From Phoebastria nigripes (lineage: Eukaryota > Chordata > Aves > Procellariiformes > Diomedeidae), in assembly GCA_035582835.1 (NCBI GenBank), contig JAYKAV010002717.1:599192-663191 (forward strand): DNA of 64,000 nt, given 5' to 3'. The notes below the pieces were generated by a model. That model ran no database searches. It was not told the origin of the DNA and saw only the letters and a program-made list of their open reading frames with translations. A program made the position numbers and the translations under genes. Positions 27,281-38,139 of the stretch are shown here, piece by piece (the first letter of the stretch is position 1; the number at the start of each line of letters is the position of its first letter).

Positions 27281-27345
27281 TCACAGAATAATTCATGTTG
27301 GAAGAGACTTTTGAAGATCATCTGGCCCAATATCCTGCTCATTGC
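27281..27345 (-). mobile_element. CR1 LINE 3' end fragment, reverse orientation
   Basis: The plus strand shows the mirror image of the CR1 3' untranslated end. TCACAGAATAATTCATG is followed by TTGGAAGAGACTTTTGAAG and ATCATCTGGCCCAATATCCTG, which matches the familiar avian CR1 terminus seen in reverse. The element therefore points toward lower coordinates, and its octamer-type tail is represented by the ACAGAATAATTC region. Only about 65 bases survive. CR1 copies are typically 5'-truncated like this. It is not functional. Confidence 0.8.
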
Positions 27346-27558
27346 ATCACTTTTCAGAGAAAAAATACAAACAGCATATGGTTATGTTGAAAGTGTATCT
27401 TAAGAAATGTACACAACAAGCGACTCCACAGAGTCAAATCACAAGTATTAGTGTAACAATTAGTACTGTACTGATGCTATTACTCTATCGTTGTCATTAT
27501 TAACCAAGATAGGTATGGGAGTAGATAGTGATTTCTAGTCTAAGATTTATATTCTACG

Positions 27559-27575
27559 ACACACACACACACACA
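27559..27575. repeat. (AC)n microsatellite
   Basis: A run of about eight AC dinucleotides. It is a simple repeat and probably length-variable between individuals. Confidence 0.85.
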
Positions 27576-27594
27576 TTATAGTCACACCAATGAA

Positions 27595-28140
27595 GGCTCC
27601 TGCCCCTCAGTCCAGTTTAAACCAGCATACCATTGACCCACAGCAATGGGAACTAGACACTCCTGATCCACCCTGAATCTCTGGGTCTTGGCTGGTGGCC
27701 CAGGCCTGCACATGGCGCTTCCATCACCGGCTCAGATGTCTGCCATGTCAGGCGCCCGGGTTTGGGTGTTCTAGCTTAGGTGGCTGGCACATGCCCGTGG
27801 CCTTATCAGTCACATCAGCCCCAGACCAGTCTCCGATTTTCTGCACGTCTACACCCAGTCAGCAGTCTGGTTACTGCTGCGTTTTGAATTCCTGCCCCAA
27901 ATGTGTTACAAAGGATGCATAGTTGTTCCAAGTTCATCGCGCTTCTTTGCCACAGTTAGCTAAAACATTACAGCAGGATAGTAGGCCAGAGCTTTCAGGT
28001 AAGTCTCCGCTGTAACTATTGTGTGTGCCTCGCTTGTTTTCCTAGCTCAGTTAAGAGCTAGACAGATGTAGACAAGGTCTCATTGCTCTGAGCAGTGCTT
28101 TCAGGTAGGCGTCACAATGTAACAGCATTCAAAAAGATGA
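27595..28140. other. GC- and CpG-richer patch, origin unknown
   Basis: GC content and CpG density rise sharply here, for example around 27715-27760 (GGCGCCCGGG) and 27935-27945 (ATCGCGC). The stretch sits directly upstream of the solo LTR but outside its target duplication. It could be an older mobile element, a small CpG-rich regulatory patch or part of a non-coding transcript. A plus-strand frame of 75 codons at 27695-27922 has no recognisable domain. Confidence 0.35.
27956..27998 (+). other. Plus-strand exon-like segment with near-ideal splice sites
   Basis: The acceptor TCGCGCTTCTTTGCCACAG and the consensus donor TTTCAG|GTAAGTCTCC bracket 43 bases. They are open in one frame only, coding for LAKTLQQDSRPELS. 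The donor motif is partly repeated at 28097-28107 (GCTTTCAGGTA). This may be an exon of a non-coding or unknown transcript arising from the CpG-rich patch, or a cryptic site pair. There is no partner exon I can identify. Confidence 0.2.
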
Positions 28141-28264
28141 TCTCCCCTGTTCCTGCATTTTGAAAATATGGTTCTGTAAAACAAAGGTCTACCTGTGATT
28201 TTGTTCTGTTTGCCACGTATCCAAATATACCTTCAGATAGCTTGATTTAAGGGAAGTAGCAAAG

Positions 28265-28269
28265 TATTT
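28265..28269. repeat. Target-site duplication, left copy (TATTT)
   Basis: TATTT immediately precedes the TG that opens the LTR. The identical 5-mer follows its closing CA at 28651-28655. A 5-base duplication is usual for several vertebrate retroviral lineages, including ERVL-type elements. Confidence 0.7.
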
Positions 28270-28650
28270 TGTGGTGACTGCCTGCCGCAGTTGTATACAA
28301 TTGTGTACCCAGTGAAGATAACAGCAGCCAGTCTGCGACTACTGAGAGGAGTAAGACGACCCACAGGTAACATGTAAATAGTTAACACCCATCTGAACAA
28401 GCTGGAATGGACCAGCAGCCACCACGTAACACTCATCTGGAAGAGCCAGAACTGGTTTGGACCAAACTGGTTTTGGCCCACAAAAAAGCGTATATGAACT
28501 GCAGTAACGCACAATGGAGATGAGATGCCCACTTCATTTCTGGCTTACCTTGTCAAGTAGCTCTCTGATCTGGCCTCTCTGCCTCAGAGATTAGGCACTA
28601 TCAGACTGATGCCATCAGAGTCGTCATACAGCATCAGACTCATGGTACCA
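28270..28650 (+). mobile_element. Solo LTR of an endogenous retrovirus-like element
   Basis: A 381-base unit begins TGTGGTGACTGCC and ends GGTACCA, giving the canonical TG...CA termini, and is flanked on both sides by TATTT. A TATA-like box (TATATGAA) lies at 28491-28498 near the expected U3/R boundary, so transcription would run on the plus strand. It is GC-richer than its surroundings. No internal retroviral sequence, primer-binding site or second LTR lies next to it, so it is a recombination-derived solo LTR with no coding capacity. A 5-base target duplication fits an ERVL-like (class III) element best, but the family cannot be fixed from the LTR alone. No clear AATAAA is seen. Confidence 0.75.
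28491..28498 (+). promoter_or_regulatory. TATA-like box of the solo LTR
   Basis: TATATGAA sits about 220 bases into the LTR, which is where a U3 promoter box is expected. Whether it is active today is unknown. Confidence 0.4.
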
Positions 28651-28655
28651 TATTT
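28651..28655. repeat. Target-site duplication, right copy (TATTT)
   Basis: An exact repeat of 28265-28269, directly after the terminal CA of the LTR. Confidence 0.7.
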
Positions 28656-29424
28656 CTCTGGGACTGCTCAGAAGCCCAAGAGAACATTCTAGCTTTACAT
28701 AAAGTAACAGAACTAACGCTTCAGGTGCAGTGTCTCCATGTGCTTTGGTCCAGTGCTTCCATATGTAAAATAAACTCTTCAGATTCAAAGAAGCTGTCTT
28801 TTAAGACACAGAATATTGAAGTATTTCCAGAGTATGTTTTTCTAAACCATTCCATGCATACTGGGGAGTCACAGTTGCTTACTTCTGATCTCACAGTTTG
28901 CCAGCTTCCATAATTACAATTCTCACAGGCTTTGGTTTTCATCTTAGCGGTTGCACTCAAGTGGATCTCGTTACAATTTGTATCCTAAACCCGGGATGCT
29001 GCAAAGATTTAGTGTGTTTGGAATACTGACATAACCTGTGCTGAAATCCACGCTGCTTTTATTTTGCTGTGCTTAATTCCATAGTGGATTCCATACTGCA
29101 AGCTTTCTGTAGTTTTACATCATATTATATAGAAAGAGTATACCACTGGACACACAAGGCTGTATAAAATAACGTATGAAGTACTAATCTCAGAACCTCA
29201 TCTCTCAGATTTTATATTTTTCTCCTTTGGTTAAAGAATCAGTAATTCCTAAGAATCAGCAAGTTGATATATTTGCAAACAGTAGCCAGTGGATAACAAC
29301 CTAAGTGCCCCACTACTTTGTATAAATTTGATGGGGAAAAAGCATCTGAGCTACTGTATTGCTATTCTAACTGCTTACTTTTTGAACGCATTTGTTAGTT
29401 TGCTATTATTAGATTCAGCCCTCT
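28656..29424. other. Non-coding stretch
   Basis: Overlapping frames on both strands are open around 28721-28960, but there are no splice sites or domains to support a gene. Nothing else is seen. Confidence 0.5.
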
Positions 29425-29517
29425 AAAACAAAACAAACAAACAAAAAAAANCCCAAAAACCCAAAACAAAACAAACCCTCCCCCCAAAAAAAACAAAAAA
29501 CAACCACAACAAAAAAA
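29425..29517 (+). repeat. A/C-only low-complexity tract
   Basis: About 93 bases are composed of A and C only, apart from one T (29479) and one N (29451). It is a mixture of AAAC-type units and C runs. It reads as a G/T-only tract on the minus strand. Confidence 0.7.
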
Positions 29518-31430
29518 TCACACACAGAAGTTGCTGTCAGAACTTGTGTACGCAAAGAAAACAAAATAAGACAACTATCCATATTGCTTATCACAATCAG
29601 TTCTAGTAACACGCAAGATTCCTCATACTTGCAATCCCCATACAGTAGAAACAAGATAAATGGAAACTGCCACAGCCTTAGCTGCGGAAGAGTTAAAGAA
29701 ATCCATACAATAAACACCCTTAACACTACTTACATATTCAGTAATCTATCAAAACACGGTATACCAAAACGTACTTCAGCCACCATGTTCCATACAGAGG
29801 CCTAGCTGAGTAGACTTGTCTGCAGAACAAGGACAACAGATTAAGGGAAAAAAAAAAATGCTTTATAACCATATGCATCACCTTTGTGGGCCACTAAGTT
29901 TTATATCTTGTCTTCAAGTGCAGCCAGCACTGCCTCAGATCTTATGATGATAAATTAATAGTTTGCATTACTGACCTGCGCAATCTTCTCTGTAAATGCA
30001 AGGAAAAATTCCTTCTGTAATTCGTGCAGTGCTCATTCTGAAACTCACAACATAACATCTACAGAAGGCTATGCATCACAGCAATTACTCTGGGACTAGT
30101 TTAGAAGCATCCTGGACTTTGTTGCCTCCATGACACACTCGCTGCTTGTCGCAGCAGATCCTACCAGCCCACCCCACGCTGTGCAAGGTGTAGGGTATTT
30201 TTTCATTTGTACTAAAAGCAGACTAAATAGCACCAAAACCTCTAGCCCTAAACTGAATATTTCCATGACTAATTCTGCTTTTCAGTGTGCTGTGATATAT
30301 TGATTCCAGTAGGAAAAGCACACTTGCATCCAAAAGATATCATAGCCTCAAGGGTTAAATCTTGAGAAGGAACAGAAAATTTGTTACTGTCATTAGAGCT
30401 AAGCTGAATTACTACACCTGAAAATCCTAGTTTTAGGATTCAATATCAAGCCTTTCAAAATAATATGTTCTTACCATTACTGATTCCTGAATCCTCAGTA
30501 CAGACTGTTTTAAAATAGTTATAGGAAATATGAGTTACAGGCAAATCGATTAACTACCACAGATCAACCATTCTGCATGGATTTTTGATGAGTACATTAC
30601 ATTATTTAATAATTAAATTTAATTCAATACTATTTCACTGGTATTTTTCAAAGCTGAAGAGCTAGAGGAGCAGGACAGTCTATTTATACAAAGTGCATAG
30701 CACAACTAGACAGCAATTAATCAAAAGCTTTTCCAAATTATTTTCACTCATCCTTCAAATCAAGAATAGGAATCAATAACAGGAAATACTTACATTAAAC
30801 TAGTTTAGAAATCAAGAAGATAATTACAGAAAGTTCTGACATCTTCAGAAAATAAACAATCAAGAGCAGAGTTTGCCAGATTAAATCTCTATACTTTGAG
30901 GTTCATTACTTATCAACTGAACTTTTTTTCCCCCAAACAATCAACAAAAGTCCCTCTAAATAATCATCAAGGTTTAAAGTTAATAGGTATCATAGAGCTT
31001 TATAAAATGTAGGGGTTTTTTTACACTATGCTGCATGCAAAAAACTCTTCCTTAATTTTTTTTCTTGCATTCTTCATTCATTTTTCAGTTGTGCTGGGTT
31101 TGGATTGAATGGAACATAGAAACTCCACAAATTCATCAGAAGTTAAAAACTGTTCCAATATTACATGAAAGAGGACGTAGTTTTGGCAGCATTAAGATTC
31201 AGCTCTGCATTACTTCTCATTCTTCTCAATTAAGATTTTTACTAAAACTTTGCCTCTTTGAAAATGCCAGAGGAAAATAATCGATCTTAAATACAGAAAG
31301 AGAAAAACTTTCTATTGATTTTTGAAGTCTACTCTGATATCTAAATGTAAATTATTCACTTCAGTTGCTTTGTTTTTAAACCATTAATTAAAAGTGCAAC
31401 GTATAATAAGCTGTTAGTTTTGTTTCTTAC
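29518..31430. other. AT-rich non-coding stretch
   Basis: I see no gene, element or repeat of note in this interval. Confidence 0.55.
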
Positions 31431-31549
31431 TGTTTTCATCTGTTCCTATATCTGATGTGCTGTAAAGAACTGCTAGAACCCTATAGTCGTAGGAGCCTAC
31501 AGTTACTGATTTTCTGTATTGATCAAAAAAAGCTTCTAATAGATGAATC
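31431..31549 (-). other. Candidate exon, unknown protein
   Basis: The minus-strand segment is 119 bases with a good polypyrimidine acceptor, CCCTTATCTTTTTAG, and donor AACA|GTAAGAAAC. Only one frame is open (phase 2 in, phase 1 out), giving 39 residues that include HLLEAFFDQYRKSVTV and YDYRVLAVLYSTSDI. A second segment at 32672-32736 has a strong donor (GTAG|GTAAGTAAAG) and ends in phase 2, so the two could join through an arginine codon, but its acceptor is weak. I do not recognise the peptide. Chance remains a real alternative. Confidence 0.25.
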
Positions 31550-34500
31550 CTAAAAAGATAAGGGTATGGCTCTAAAAAGATCAACCTCACATTAACAATG
31601 ACTGTCAAGAAGTTGTGGGGGAGGTAGTTGAGCGAATGGAACTTCACATCAGTGAGAAGGAAACCAGCCAAGTATCTACTGAGGTTACATGTGCTTCATC
31701 TTTCCAGATCAACTGCCTGCTTGTGCTACTATACCAAAATGGAAACAAGAAATCCGACAACACTGATGACAATGCTTAACAAGCAACAGGGATAATGGAG
31801 CGTGGCACAATAAAGTGTGACAAGCAGTAGACTGCTGCATGTATGGGGGGAATGCAGACCAAAAGCTCTTATTTTTATTCCCGAGTCATTTATCCAGACA
31901 GGCTAAGGATCACTGGAATTTACAGTTACCTTAAAGTAAGCTTCAACAATAAATCTGTGCAGAGAAAAGCAGGTTATACAGCACTGCTTTCGAAAAGAAA
32001 GTCCTAGGAATTTTGCACGTGACTGCTTCTTCCAGCACAAATGATAAAGTCTTGGAAGAGTCATTGAAACAGCCTTTTAAGACTTCTATAAGAGTTGGTT
32101 TTAGGCAACATTTACAGACCAAATATGTCCAGCTAGATAAGCGTCCTAATTGGTTGCATTGAACCCGAGCACTTCGTTGAAGTAGCCCCCCCCCCCCTAC
32201 TTTGTTAGAATGATGCCATGGATTTATTTGGGGCTGTCTCTAATACATAATGTAGCACTTCTTCCAAGAGAAAAAGTGGTACTTCCAGCTTTGGTGACCA
32301 ATATTGCAAACTGCGTCAGACCAAAGGGGTTATGGAGACACGTGACAGGAAGCCTGGGGGATTCAGTTTAGTGGAGGAAAATTTCAGAGGCATTGAGTCT
32401 AGACAAACAATTTTAGCAAGAACCCCTCATTTAGAGCCAAGCAGTAAATTAAATTAAATATTTTCATAGTCTAAGCAGAAAAAAGTCAGAAAACAGCAAG
32501 CTTCCACCATAAACTTTGGAGTAAAAAGCAATTAAGTGAGCTCTAGTTCATTCATCTGGTGAACAAAGCCCAAAATCAGAAAAAATTACAAAGATTGTTA
32601 AACAGTACATTTTGTTATTTAGCCAGAGCTTACTCAGGTTAGAAAGAGTGAAATAGCATGACTTTACTTACCTACAGAAGCATGTTTTGGGAAGTCCAGG
32701 ATTTACACCAGCATCCCCAATAATAAGAAAATTTCTCTTTCAAATAATGTCCTATAGTGAACATCTAATCTCAGTTTAAAAATAATGATCTAGAACTGGT
32801 CTTTATATTCTCAGAGAATTATGGCAGTCAGAAAGGCCAAACTAGTGGTTCAACTCCAGTATTGAAGAGCCATTACTGCCTATTTGGAAGTAACAACAGG
32901 TACAGAGAAAATACAGTAGGGTCATACTAAGTAGTTCTTGAATATATGAGTTGTTATATACTTACAGAACATCTTTTAACTTGAGCTTCATACTCACTAG
33001 CTCAAGCCCAAGTTTGTATTCTAAGATACAAATTATCCATAGCAACACTATTAAAAANACTCATGCATTTATGTTAAACAGCTTAACAACAGTGGTTATT
33101 ACATGCATGTATTGCACTTCCTGAAGATGCTTTTTTGCCAATATCTGTCCGCAAAACAGATCAGAGATGAAAATCTTTAATATTGTTCATGGCACCATTT
33201 AGACTCATTTAGGGATAATGTAAAAAAAACAAAGTTGGATTAAAGTTCTCTTCTCAAACTCCCATTGGANAAAGAAAAAAAAAAAAGCCACAGGTTAAAA
33301 CAGAAAAATAAAGGGAAATTACTGTAAGTACAAACCACATTAAAGTCATTTTAAAGTTCAGCTGAAAGGAAGTATGGTACATACTAGTAACACTGTTATA
33401 AACTCAATGTTAGCTCTCATGCAGTAAGCATGATAGCTATGACAGGATTGATGTATTTATAAAATGTTAAAAAGGAATTCTTGTTAAAAGATAAGAAAAC
33501 ATGTCTTTCAATTTACACATACATAAATTTGTAATCTCCCCCTCCCCTATAGCATCTCCATACGTAAAACAATTCAAGAAATTAATTAAAATAACCATTT
33601 AGAATTCTGCTCTGCTGAGTTCCAGTCTCATCTGCTGGAAACTACTACATGTCAGGATTCACATTAGTTTACTATTCTGTCCTCTGGGAGAAATTTAGCT
33701 TTGTGCAGAGAAGCTGCACAAGGTCTAAACGTGATTTAAATTTGTCCAAATGCTTTGGTTGAAAACCTGATCCCATTGTTCACTGGCAAAATTCCCACCA
33801 ACTTCAGGGAGGCCATGATTTTACAGCTCAAACTGTGCATATGCCTTGTACTGATCCTGTATGAACAGGAAAATCTAATACTAAAAGAATAAATCAGTAT
33901 TCTGAGAAAAGAACTTATAAACAACTTTGTTCGGTTACTCCTTTAAAAAAAAGGAGGGGGGGAGAGTGGAGTTAAAGAGGACCAGAAGATACTTAACATG
34001 AGCGCCAGCAGATGCACAAATGTATTTTCTGGTATGGACATAAAAAGGAAAAAATATATCAGGCTATTCCTTCAACAGCACGTAAGTGTTCAGCTGTATG
34101 GCCTTGTACCTGTGGGTTTCTATTGTAGAACAGCACACATACAAACTTTTTTTAATTTTAACTTTGCAAGCATGAGGTTTACTTTTCCAACACTGCGAGA
34201 CTGCCGATTTTAAAGACTGCACAGAATACTTGAACGCAAGAATGAAGTCAAGCCAGAAAAACGTCAAATGGATGTGAAAAGGAACATGTTGAGCAGCTTG
34301 GAAAGCTCTCATTATGAATTTGAGCTATGCTTGGCTCAAACATATTTGGCACCAGCATCAGCTCTCTGTTAGTCTTTATGCTTGTGAAATATTCACAACT
34401 GCTACAAGGAGGGGAGAAAGTAGTTTATTTCCAATTTACCAGTTTTCCTAAACTAATTAAATATCTATAGAAACAAATTGTACTTACTGAAATCCAGTTT

Positions 34501-36349
34501 TTAATTTTTCGAAGTTTAAAATGACTAAGATTCACAGGATAATCCATACTGGTTTGTTCATCTATACACATCAAATGAACACTTTTTTCCTTCCAAATAA
34601 TCTCCAAAAACAAACAGTTCCATTAACTTGGTTATGAAATCTGTACAGTGAGATCTCAAGAGCCGAAATGCAGGATCACTAAGACACAGTAGTCTCATGA
34701 AAATTTTTTTTAAAAAGTCAAATATTTACATTTGTAGCATCTCAAAGATCTCTCACCACAGAACAGGACATAACCTAGTCATCACATTTTAGAAAGGAAT
34801 AGAAATGTAAATAAGAGGACTGCTACCAGGTTATGTCTAAGCAGAGCGTGCAAATTGTTTTAAACAGCAGACAGCTTTCAGCTTGCTACCCAAGGACTAG
34901 ACTAGGTTTGAGTATTAGTGAGCCCAGAACCCAGTCCAACCTTCGAATTTTTACTAGTAAGTCAGCTGGAGAGTTCAAATCTTTACCTCAATTATAACAA
35001 GTACTATCTTATTTCTCAAGTAGAATCTCTGAATTGTGAGCCAAACTTTTGGAGTAAGGAAACTATTTAAGTGATAGTAAGGTGACAAATTTGTGATTTC
35101 AGATCACAGCTGCACATAGCAGCAGCTGTCTCCTTTCTTAACTTACTTAGCGCCGATTACATTATCATGAGGTACAAACCAGTTATATGAATATGCGGAA
35201 AGCCAAGTGCAGCATTCAGATCAGCCATTCTGCCGGTTTGTCAAAGAATAGCGTTAGCCTTTTTTCCATCTAAAGTCGCTACAGTTTTCATTATACCCCC
35301 CCCCCCCCTCCAAACCAGATCACGGCACTTCCAAAACAAAACTTGTGCTATAGTTCAGAATGTATAGTTTTAATGGTTAATGCAAAAGCTATAAGCTCTT
35401 TTAAAGACCCTAAACTTAGTCTTTCTCAGTAACGACATAATCAGCTTTTCCGACTTACAACCTCTGCATTTGTCATTAAATAGAATTCAGGGTTGTAGTC
35501 CTTAAGACTTAAGGAGAAAATCCTCTAAATTAAATGAGAATTGAGTCTAAGTGATGAATGTATACCAATTTTGACCTGTTCTTCATATTTGCCACAGCCA
35601 CCTCTGATTCCCTAAACATCTTTAGCAACTATTTCGTCTCAAGTATCAACAAAACAGACACAGATCTCTACAAAACACTAAACAAGGAAACCAACTGCTA
35701 AAGAAGTCAATTGAAGCCAAGCATTTCACAGCCTTGAAAGCTGGATAGTTATCAACTTCCATAATGGTCCTTTACCTCAGTTAACAAAAAGGTATGGCAT
35801 TTGGGTTTGTCAGAGAACTAGAAGAAATCTAAGCAGAAGATACAGTCCCAGAGCAGTAGGGTCCTGAATGAGACGTATTTTGAACTCAAGCCAATTTGCA
35901 GTTCAATATTCCAGTGATAGACAGGACAGAAAGAATTATACAATCAGAGCCAAGGAATGACAGCTAGTAAGCTGACCTATACTGATCATAACGGTCTATT
36001 ATGAGTCCAACAAAATTATTTATTACTAGGACCTATAAACTCAGAAGACTTTTATAGGAGGGTTCATTTGTCCACCATAGACTGCATGGTGACAGCATAA
36101 GCAACTGAAGTCTGTAGTTCAAATGTCCCATGCATATAAATCAATAGCAGATAAACTAGTTGTCAGGTGGTGAGATTGCCAGCTTTTTACCTTGTCTGTA
36201 GCACTGGCATTTTTAATGAGCTTTTTCCATATGAATGCTGGAAAATTAAAACCAAGCCATCACTGCTTCCTTAGGTGACATCACTAAGGAGCACACAATC
36301 TTTTCATATATATTCATCGCTGAGAACGAGCTTCCTTGATCTTGCATGT
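31550..36349. other. AT-rich non-coding stretch with two poly(C) runs
   Basis: The stretch holds C12 at 32186-32197 and C13 at 35296-35308, N at 33058 and 33270, and a short weak exon candidate at 32672-32736 on the minus strand. No other gene evidence is seen. Confidence 0.5.
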
Positions 36350-36390
36350 CTTGATAAGGGCTTGGTCCTCGAAGCCCTTGATAAGGGCTT
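36350..36390. repeat. Direct repeat plus perfect hairpin
   Basis: The 14-mer CTTGATAAGGGCTT occurs at 36350-36363 and 36377-36390, 27 bases apart. The second copy overlaps a perfect inverted repeat: AAGCCCTT and AAGGGCTT with a GAT loop at 36372-36390. It would fold into an 8-base-pair stem if transcribed from either strand. Confidence 0.6.
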
Positions 36391-36766
36391 TATGGCCTCC
36401 CCCTCCATTTCAATGTAAATAAACACAATATAGTTATACTTGTGTATTGACAGCATCTCAGCAACCTCTGAGCTCAGAAAAGCTTTCAAAATACAGTGCT
36501 TCCTGTGGGACATGAAGATCCTTTTCAGATTGTCAAAGGAAAGGTTATCTGCAATGAGCCAGAGATAATTCTCTGGAAAAGAATGTTTTTCTTCCAAGAA
36601 CTCCTCCCTATGAGAGCTATTTTTCTTCACTGCCTTTAACACTTTGCACAGTTTCATCTATTTGTTTCCCCTTATTACACTATTACCGTCATCACTGCTG
36701 AAACTGTGCTGTCCTCATTTTGCAGCAGTATTTAGAGGAGTGTTTAGAGCAGAGCTTTTGAAAATT

Positions 36767-36833
36767 AAAAAAAAAAAAAAAAAAATTACATCCTACCTGG
36801 AGCAAAAAGTACATTATAAAAAAAAAAAAAAAA
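36767..36833 (+). repeat. Two closely spaced poly(A) runs
   Basis: A19 lies at 36767-36785 and A16 at 36818-36833, separated by 32 mixed bases. No retrocopy body was recognised upstream, so these are annotated as simple homopolymers rather than as element tails. Confidence 0.8.
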
Positions 36834-37270
36834 TTCATTATATTCATGCTGAACATCTCAGCTCAACTAAAACTTAAAAACCCATTCCTTCTCAGACCAA
36901 CAAGGGCTGCAAGTACCTGAAGACTCAAAGCTCCTGCCTTGAGGTTGCCTGTACAAGCTTTCCCAGAATCTATTACATTAACTTCACAGTGCTAACCTCA
37001 AAGACTGCATGGATACCAGTTATACTGAGGCTGTGGATCATGGAAACCTGGACTTCCTAACAAAAGGACTTTCAGGAAACCTGACTAAATGTTGCCATTT
37101 CCATCCCACTCCCCATCATAAGTGTGAAGCTTTTGAAAAAAAATTTGTGACCCTCTAGAAATCTCACTTTTCTCCCTGCCATTCCTTACCAGGTGTAGAT
37201 TATAACTGATGCATTTGAGGTTTTGAAAATATTCAACATGACTCACATGTAGGCTTGAGTCTTAGAGTAC

Positions 37271-37408
37271 CTTGGGAGGCTCCCGTTCTGTCGTTTGTGT
37301 CCAGCTTCTTCATAAAATCTTTGTTGCTTAAAACTCTGCCCAGCGCACACTTCAAGTGAATAGCTGTTTTCTGTGAAAAGCATCTACCAGAGCTGTATTC
37401 GTCCATAC
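37271..37408 (-). CDS. Candidate coding exon, unknown protein
   Basis: The minus-strand segment is 138 bases, open throughout and symmetric (phase 1 to 1). The acceptor reads TTTATTTTTATAG and the donor CAAG|GTACTC, which is only fair. It encodes 45 whole residues starting MDEYSSGRCFSQKTAIHL and ending KKLDTNDRTGASQ, polar and balanced in composition. Several CpG dinucleotides sit in the exon although the flanks are nearly CpG-free, as is common in conserved coding DNA. Its incoming phase matches the outgoing phase of 51890-52061; the junction codon would be GGT, glycine. The Met could instead be a start codon, with G at -3 and +4. Upstream in the minus-sense intron lies a G/T-rich tract (37445-37495). 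The protein family is not recognised. Confidence 0.3.
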
Positions 37409-37444
37409 CTATAAAAATAAATGCAGTTAATCAAAGAAGGGGAA

Positions 37445-37495
37445 AAACAAACAAAAAAACCACACCACAAAAAACACCACACACAAAAACACCTG
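37445..37495 (+). repeat. A/C-only tract
   Basis: Fifty-one bases contain only A and C. On the minus strand it is a G/T tract ending about 35 bases upstream of the candidate acceptor at 37409, a position where UG-rich splicing-factor sites would act if the exon is real. Confidence 0.7.
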
Positions 37496-37555
37496 TTAAT
37501 TTTGTTCCTTGTTGTTTTATTGGTTTGGATTTGGTTGTTTTCGTTAAGGAGAAAT
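37496..37555 (+). repeat. G/T-rich tract adjoining the A/C tract
   Basis: The stretch is almost entirely G and T, with only scattered A and C, and follows the A/C tract directly. The two neighbouring tracts are roughly complementary in composition and could pair imperfectly. Confidence 0.5.
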
Positions 37556-38016
37556 CTGCAAGAACAGTCTATATTCCTTAAGGATAGGTAAATGGATATT
37601 GCCTAAATAGCAATATCGGGTGGCTTGATCGGATTAAAATTTGATCTTTAACTGATGCACATTTTAGTTCTTTGCAGGTTGTAGTTAAAATGCATAAGTA
37701 GTGTAACCAAGAAAAGAGCACTACATTTTAGCGCCCTTAGTTTTCAAAATACTTTGCCCTTCAGTGTTTTCAATCTCCTTTTTTTGGGTTCAGTTTCTTG
37801 TTACAAGCAGTGAGATCAGTATTAAATAATAAATTGGCAGATTTTTAACAACTAGGTTAAAGTATTTCTATAGCTTGCATACAGATTAGAAATTAGATCT
37901 TTCAGAAAGATTTTGTAGCATTTGGCACATTAAAAGTATAAAGAATATGCCCAGTATATTTAGACTAGAAATCTATCTTGTGTGTAGCACTTAGAATAAA
38001 ATTTATTTCTGATGTC

Positions 38017-38031
38017 TTTTTTTTTTTTTTT
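38017..38031 (+). repeat. Poly(T), 15 bases
   Basis: A simple homopolymer. The nearest other structure is the G run at 38127-38139. Confidence 0.8.
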
Positions 38032-38126
38032 AAAATAACAACAGAAAGTCAAAAGTGTATACATATTCACTATGTTTTTACCCTCAAGAAATCAGGATCA
38101 TCACTCAAGCAGTCAAACAGAAAAAT

Positions 38127-38139
38127 GGGGGGGGGGGGG
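38127..38139 (+). repeat. Poly(G), 13 bases
   Basis: Thirteen consecutive G, the longest G run in the window. Sequencing length error is likely in such a tract. Confidence 0.8.

Noticed and set aside
27695..27922. 75-codon plus-strand frame in the GC-rich patch
   Set aside because: Higher GC lowers stop frequency; the peptide has no recognisable features.
36304..36657. 117-codon minus-strand frame, polar and protein-like
   Set aside because: A stop lies immediately before its Met, no splice support is evident, and its end runs through the tandem/hairpin structure at 36350-36390. Chance length.
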